Source: Stramonita haemastoma (Eukaryota; Mollusca; Gastropoda; Neogastropoda; Muricidae). Taken from it: DNA of 64,000 nt. The stretch spans positions 20,715,163 through 20,779,162 of the forward strand of contig CM060342.1 in assembly GCA_030674155.1 (NCBI GenBank), given 5' to 3'. The translations under genes were made by a program, and so were the position numbers. A model generated the notes under the pieces. It ran no database searches. It was not told the origin of the DNA and saw nothing but the letters and a program-made list of their open reading frames with translations. Of the stretch, positions 60,524 through 64,000 are shown one piece after another (positions within the stretch are counted from its first letter, which is position 1; each line of letters opens with the position of its first letter).

Positions 60524-61518
60524 GTGCCTTTGCCTGAGTCAGTGAAAAGACTGGAGGACATCATGCCAGAGGTGGCTTTCAGTATCAGGGCCGTGTGTGG
60601 CTGCTTTGCGGCCACCTTCATCGCATTTATGTCTCAACGTGCAATGCTGAGAAAAGCATTGTGCATTCCGACATTGAAGTTGGGCAGGCTGCATGACGGT
60701 GCTACTACGGTATGTTTGCTCCTCACCAATTTATACCTAGGCGTTTTTCTGCATCGATGTGGCGATGTGGAGCTGAACCCTGGACCTGGACCTAAGGGAA
60801 GGAAGGACAGTCTCCGTCAAACCCAGCTGAATTCTGGTGCTGGTTCCGTTTCATCGTCTCCTAAAAGCACAAGTCAGGAGCCTACGCTGAAAGAGGTCGT
60901 AGCAAACCTGCAGGAGCTGACCTCCATGTTCAAAGAACAAAAGGAAGAGGTGAGACAAGTCAAAGAGACATGTTCTGGCATTTTGAATGAAATGGCGTCC
61001 TTGAAAGAGAACGTTAAAGAACTGAAACAAGAAAACCAAAGACTGAAAGATGAAAACCAAAAGTTGTGTGTAAAAGTGGAAAAGCTAGAACTTAAGACTG
61101 ATGACTTGGAGGGACATTCTAAAAGAAACAACATCCTTTTCTATGGCATACCGAGACAGGACAATGAAACAAATGACAAATGTGAAGGACTGATCAAAGA
61201 CTTACTGACTGACAGACTAGGACTGAGTAGAGACATGGCATTCGACAGGATTCACCGACTTAACAGGAACCCTAACTCACCTAACATAGGGAAATGTACA
61301 TTCTACAGGGATAAAGATATGATTATGAAGGCTAAACACAAACTCCATGGAAGCAATGTTGTCATTGGAGAAGACTTTACCCAAGTGTCCGTGATGTTAG
61401 GAGGAAACTTGTCCCACATTTAAAGGATGCAAGAAGAGATGGAAAAAGAGCGTTTATGGTCTATGACCATTTGATCATTGATGGCAAGAAATTCTATCTG
61501 GAGGAAGGTCCATTCTGA
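60524..61518 (+). pseudogene. LINE ORF1 with 2A-like motif, one frameshift
   Basis: A 299-residue frame from the first ATG (60524) that ends early at 61423. The hydrophobic segment at about 61-77 is followed by GDVELNPGP at 80-88. A coiled coil covers about 105-205. KRNNILFYGIPRQ begins the RRM-like domain and FDRIHRLNRNPNSPNIGKC lies in it. After EDFTQ a one-base loss near 61385 shifts the frame; in the other frame homology to element 1 resumes (VRDVRRKL, YDHLIIDGKK) and ends at TGA 61516-61518. ATG at 60563 is an alternative start closer to that of element 1. Overall clearly homologous to, but strongly diverged from, the ORF1 at 38337-39383. Confidence 0.88.
60761..60787 (+). other. 2A-like ribosome-skipping motif in element 2 ORF1
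   Basis: Encodes GDVELNPGP, preceded by a hydrophobic stretch and the same RC pair as in element 1. Retention of every 2A core residue in a diverged ORF1 argues for selection. Confidence 0.85.
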
Positions 61519-61891
61519 CAAGTATGGCTTAGCACTCTGGCTGGCCTACTTCAAAGTCAAGCCCATGCTACATTACCAGTCTCTGTGCTGTGTTTTTCCT
61601 GGCTTTTTTGCTTATCGGTAAAAGGGAGCAAATGAAAGCCAGGCACCGCCCACACTAAATTTTACCCCCTCTCCTTCACGTGTAAACTGCAGTGAAGTTT
61701 GTCTTAGGCTTATAATACAGGCTGCTGACACTGTAACTGTGTCAGTGTTGCCAGCTGACATCAGTGCTCGTGTAAACCGTGTGAATCAACTTCTCTTTTC
61801 TCTTTTTTAGCTATCAAAGTTCAAGGGCAACATTAAAAAATGATATATGAAAAAAAAAACTGGTTTTTATTATGATAGGGCTAATATGTGT

Positions 61892-61892
<1 letters not shown>

Positions 61893-61956
<64 letters not shown>
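61893..61956. repeat. (GA)n tract inside element 2
   Basis: A GA tract about 375 bases after the end of ORF1. It may mark a second insertion or deletion join, since this LINE family borders GA/TC tracts. Confidence 0.95.
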
Positions 61957-61958
<2 letters not shown>

Positions 61959-62330
61959 AACAACTAAACCCATGTTGTGCTTACTGTCGGCATTGGAATG
62001 TCAATTTATTGGTGTCAAAGATAAATGACAAAAAACATGTTTTGTTACATGATGATGTTTGTTACCAGATTCTGTATGGAAATTTTTGTTGGAAATTTAC
62101 GATTGAATATGTTTTCCTGTTATTTTTCTTACAACTACAGTGAATTATAAACCAGCTCTCTTTCCTATTCAATGAAAAAGGTCCAGGAGGATGATTTGTT
62201 GGATCAAGAAGGAACTATTGGAGTTCATTAAAAAAACAAAACAAAAAAAACCATCATCGAAACATTCTCATTATCATGCTCAATACATCGAAAAGGTCAT
62301 TTAGCTTTGGCATAGGATATATTGTGTATT
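61957..62330. other. Unassigned A/T-rich sequence
   Basis: Nothing recognisable and no long open frame. Confidence 0.4.
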
Positions 62331-62755
62331 TGTGGCGCTCCACCACGAAATGAGTCGCTTAGCACATTACCCAATTTTGCGCTAGGAGCCTTTAAAGGCA
62401 GGTGGAGGTCAAGTTGTCAATTTTGAGATTTTGATTGATTATTAAACTAGATCTGTTTATTTACCTTATAATGAAATATCAAGGCATAATTTTTATTCCT
62501 TTTGCTTTTAAACGTGTTTTGAAAATACCAAAGCACTCATTCTGACAACCTGTTACTAAAATAAACTTGCCCGTTTCTCATTTTGTCCCATCCTGCAGTC
62601 TATCATTTCAATTTGTAATAATGTTGCACAGAATTGTCCGATTTTCAATCTGTTTTTTGTATTTGATAGCCACTTTATTGCACATTAATAACATGTCATT
62701 AACTTAAAATTGACCTCAGGTGCACTCCGTCTCATTATGTGGTGGAGCGTCACAT
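62331..62755. mobile_element. MITE with GTGRCGCTCCACCAC inverted ends
   Basis: The left end reads GTGGCGCTCCACCACGAAAT and the reverse complement of the right end reads GTGACGCTCCACCACATAAT. Weaker inverted similarity continues inward (AGGTGGAGGTCAAG...CAATTTT against its complement). ATTT directly flanks both ends and may be a 4-bp target duplication. The element is about 425 bp with no coding capacity. Superfamily undetermined. Confidence 0.75.
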
Positions 62756-63290
62756 TTGTGTTTACCTACTATCAGAAAACTCATCATTTTGACAATGATA
62801 GTGGTGTGATTGTGTCTGAAATAGTGTTGGGATAAGATTTAAGAGTTTTCAGATGTACATGTATTGTTGAGTATTACAGATAAAGATTCTCATTGTTTTA
62901 GTATTACAAGTATGTCATATTCTGGTTATACATGCCCCGAGGATTATGTAAAAAACAAGTTTGGCAAATTTATGATAAACACGTGTGTCAAGCTGAATAC
63001 ATAATGGTATTCTAATTTGGTAAATGTGTTGGTCGTTTTATGCATATCAGATACAGGTAAAAGTGTAATGATTATGTTTTGTTATCTACTGAGTTGTATA
63101 CAATTTAGAGATTACATAATTGGAGTGAACACAATCAAAGCATTTTTCTGTTTTCTGGTTACTTGACCCATTTTGCTGTCAAAATATGTTGTGCTTTATG
63201 TTAATCTACATATTGAAAATGACATGTTTACAGATTAAGATTTGGAACACCTGGCCACTGTTTGGCTTTGAAACTGGTGCATTGTACCCC
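62756..63290. other. Unassigned A/T-rich sequence
   Basis: No gene or repeat recognised. It leads into the LINE tail near 63290. Confidence 0.4.
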
Positions 63291-63343
63291 CTTCAGTAAG
63301 GGGCCATAGCCTATACTGAATAAAACATTTTGAGTTCGAGTTC

Positions 63344-63367
63344 TCTCTCTCTCTCTCTCTCGCTCTC
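63344..63367. repeat. (TC)n bordering LINE tail
   Basis: A TC tract directly after the GAGTTC units, with one CG interruption. It is shorter than the tracts beside element 1. Confidence 0.9.
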
Positions 63368-63443
63368 GGCGGGGTCACGAGAAGTGAAGCGGACAGGGCG
63401 TACATTTTCTGTGAGCAGCAGTAAAACTAGAAATTCAGTCAAA

Positions 63444-64000
63444 ATGCCAGTTACTGGACTTCCAGCGGCTGTGGAGAGGACCTTAGGCGCCCTGCTGACT
63501 GACAATGCAGTTTCCAGCTGGAAAGTGGCAGGAGAAGGGGACAGCGTGGTTTTTGTCTTGCGACTGAAACCAGTGGACACAGCAGTGTCAACCAACATGG
63601 TGGATCCAACAGTGAATCGCAGCACACAAGCACAGTACTACAGGAAAAAATCGTTTTCTCAAAGACCACGAGATGTGGAGCGTTCTCGAAAGCATAAAGA
63701 GAAGCAGGCAAGTGTTGTGTGTGAAAGTGACTGTGTCCTCAGTGCCTCGAGTCTGCCTGACAGTGGAGTAGAACAGGGGAACACAGCATGTGTAGATACA
63801 CATGGAATAGACCTACCAACAACACACACACAGGACATCAACACAAAAACATCAGTTAAGTTACCATCATCGGTTGATTTAGAACCTCCCTGTATGTCTG
63901 ATTGTAGTGACTGTGCTGATATGTGTGTTTTGCAGCCTGAGGTGAACGATGATAATATTGTTGGTCCATTCGACACAAGAAATGTCAAACAGTACGTGGC
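63444..64000 (+). CDS. Open reading frame of unknown function, runs off the window
   Basis: ATG at 63444 in good context (TCAAAATGC) opens a frame without stop for all remaining 185 codons. It begins MPVTGLPAAVERTLGALLTD, followed by NAVSSWKVAGEGDSVVFVLR and then a basic segment YYRKKSFSQRPRDVERSRKH. This combination, a short LL..N..SSW domain then RKKS.SQ.RRD, resembles the N-terminus of many uncharacterised mollusc and cnidarian proteins, some linked to transposable elements; that resemblance is from memory. A cysteine-containing acidic part (CMSDCSDCADMC) follows. The frame is also open upstream into the TC tract, so the start is not fixed. It may be a first exon or a mobile-element gene. 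Confidence 0.6.
   Translation, partial: MPVTGLPAAVERTLGALLTDNAVSSWKVAGEGDSVVFVLRLKPVDTAVSTNMVDPTVNRSTQAQYYRKKSFSQRPRDVERSRKHKEKQASVVCESDCVLSASSLPDSGVEQGNTACVDTHGIDLPTTHTQDINTKTSVKLPSSVDLEPPCMSDCSDCADMCVLQPEVNDDNIVGPFDTRNVKQYV

Larger units (their letters stand above)
60448..63343 (+). mobile_element. LINE relative with ORF1 only (element 2)
   Basis: It starts with GGGG after TCTCTCT, has a 75-base 5' UTR and ORF1 with a 2A motif, and ends in GGGGCCATAGCCTATACTG, AATAAA (63319-63324) and two GAGTTC units abutting (TC)n. These borders match element 1. No endonuclease or reverse transcriptase sequence is present between 61519 and 63290: this part holds (GA)n at 61893-61956, a MITE at 62331-62755 and unassigned A/T-rich sequence. 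It is either an internally deleted copy, two LINE pieces brought together, or a non-autonomous derivative. Confidence 0.75.

Noticed and set aside
63311..63988. Minus-strand frames of 71-109 codons over the window end
   Set aside because: They are shadows of the longer plus-strand frame, which has better composition and start context.

Overview
The window is metazoan, non-coding, very repeat-rich DNA. A mollusc, and probably a gastropod, is the best guess. Reasons: tRNA-headed SINEs with the body motif ACCGAGGYCCCGTGTG, which I associate with molluscan SINEs; APE-type LINEs carrying 2A-like peptides; and arrays joined to (ACAG)n(ACGG)n tetranucleotides, as in bivalve pearl-type elements. No prokaryotic gene, rRNA, CRISPR array or functional tRNA was seen. 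The taxon is inferred.

Layout. 1-3430: low-quality sequence with two minus-strand SINE pieces, a 17-bp minisatellite, a 100-N gap (1689-1788) and a diverged satellite (T2). 3440-14800: a noisy copy of the block at about 39541-50950, offset about 36 kb. The block order is (GA)n; a 1.1-kb spacer U; (CTGT)n(CCGT)n; a roughly 400-bp tandem repeat T1; a C-rich arm; a 3-kb core V with two tail-to-tail LINE remnants; an ACTGG minisatellite; a G-rich arm; a SINE fragment; (CT)n; T1 again. 12360-20385 is noisy T1. 20790-22387 holds a foldback-element end, a partial U and the array leader. 22388-32205 is a clean T1 array of about 24 monomers with higher-order repeats. 32206-34358 holds (GA)n, a 250-bp LINE-tail insert, U, tetranucleotide and T1. 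34359-39540 is a nearly complete minus-strand LINE inserted in (GA)n. 39541-54072 is the clean version of the large block. 54073-57840 holds foldback ends, a partial U, a tRNA-like SINE head fused to T1, and T2. 57840-60440 holds retroposon tails, microsatellites and two SINEs. 60448-63343 is a plus-strand LINE with ORF1 but no ORF2. A 0.42-kb MITE lies at 62331-62755. From 63444 an open reading frame runs off the window.

The most interesting content is a LINE lineage. Two diverged members and one short relative all end in GGCC...AATAAA...GAGTTC repeats directly against (TC)n. Both ORF1 proteins carry a hydrophobic leader followed by a 2A motif (GDVExNPGP). In the fuller copy ORF1 and ORF2 share one reading frame, separated only by a TAG. 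A paralogous (GA)n block without the insert supports microsatellite targeting. The second theme is T1, whose junctions and tetranucleotide neighbour suggest hugely expanded core repeats of a pearl/HINE-like element.

The first about 21 kb looks like unpolished long-read sequence, so the 36-kb duplication may be an assembly artefact.
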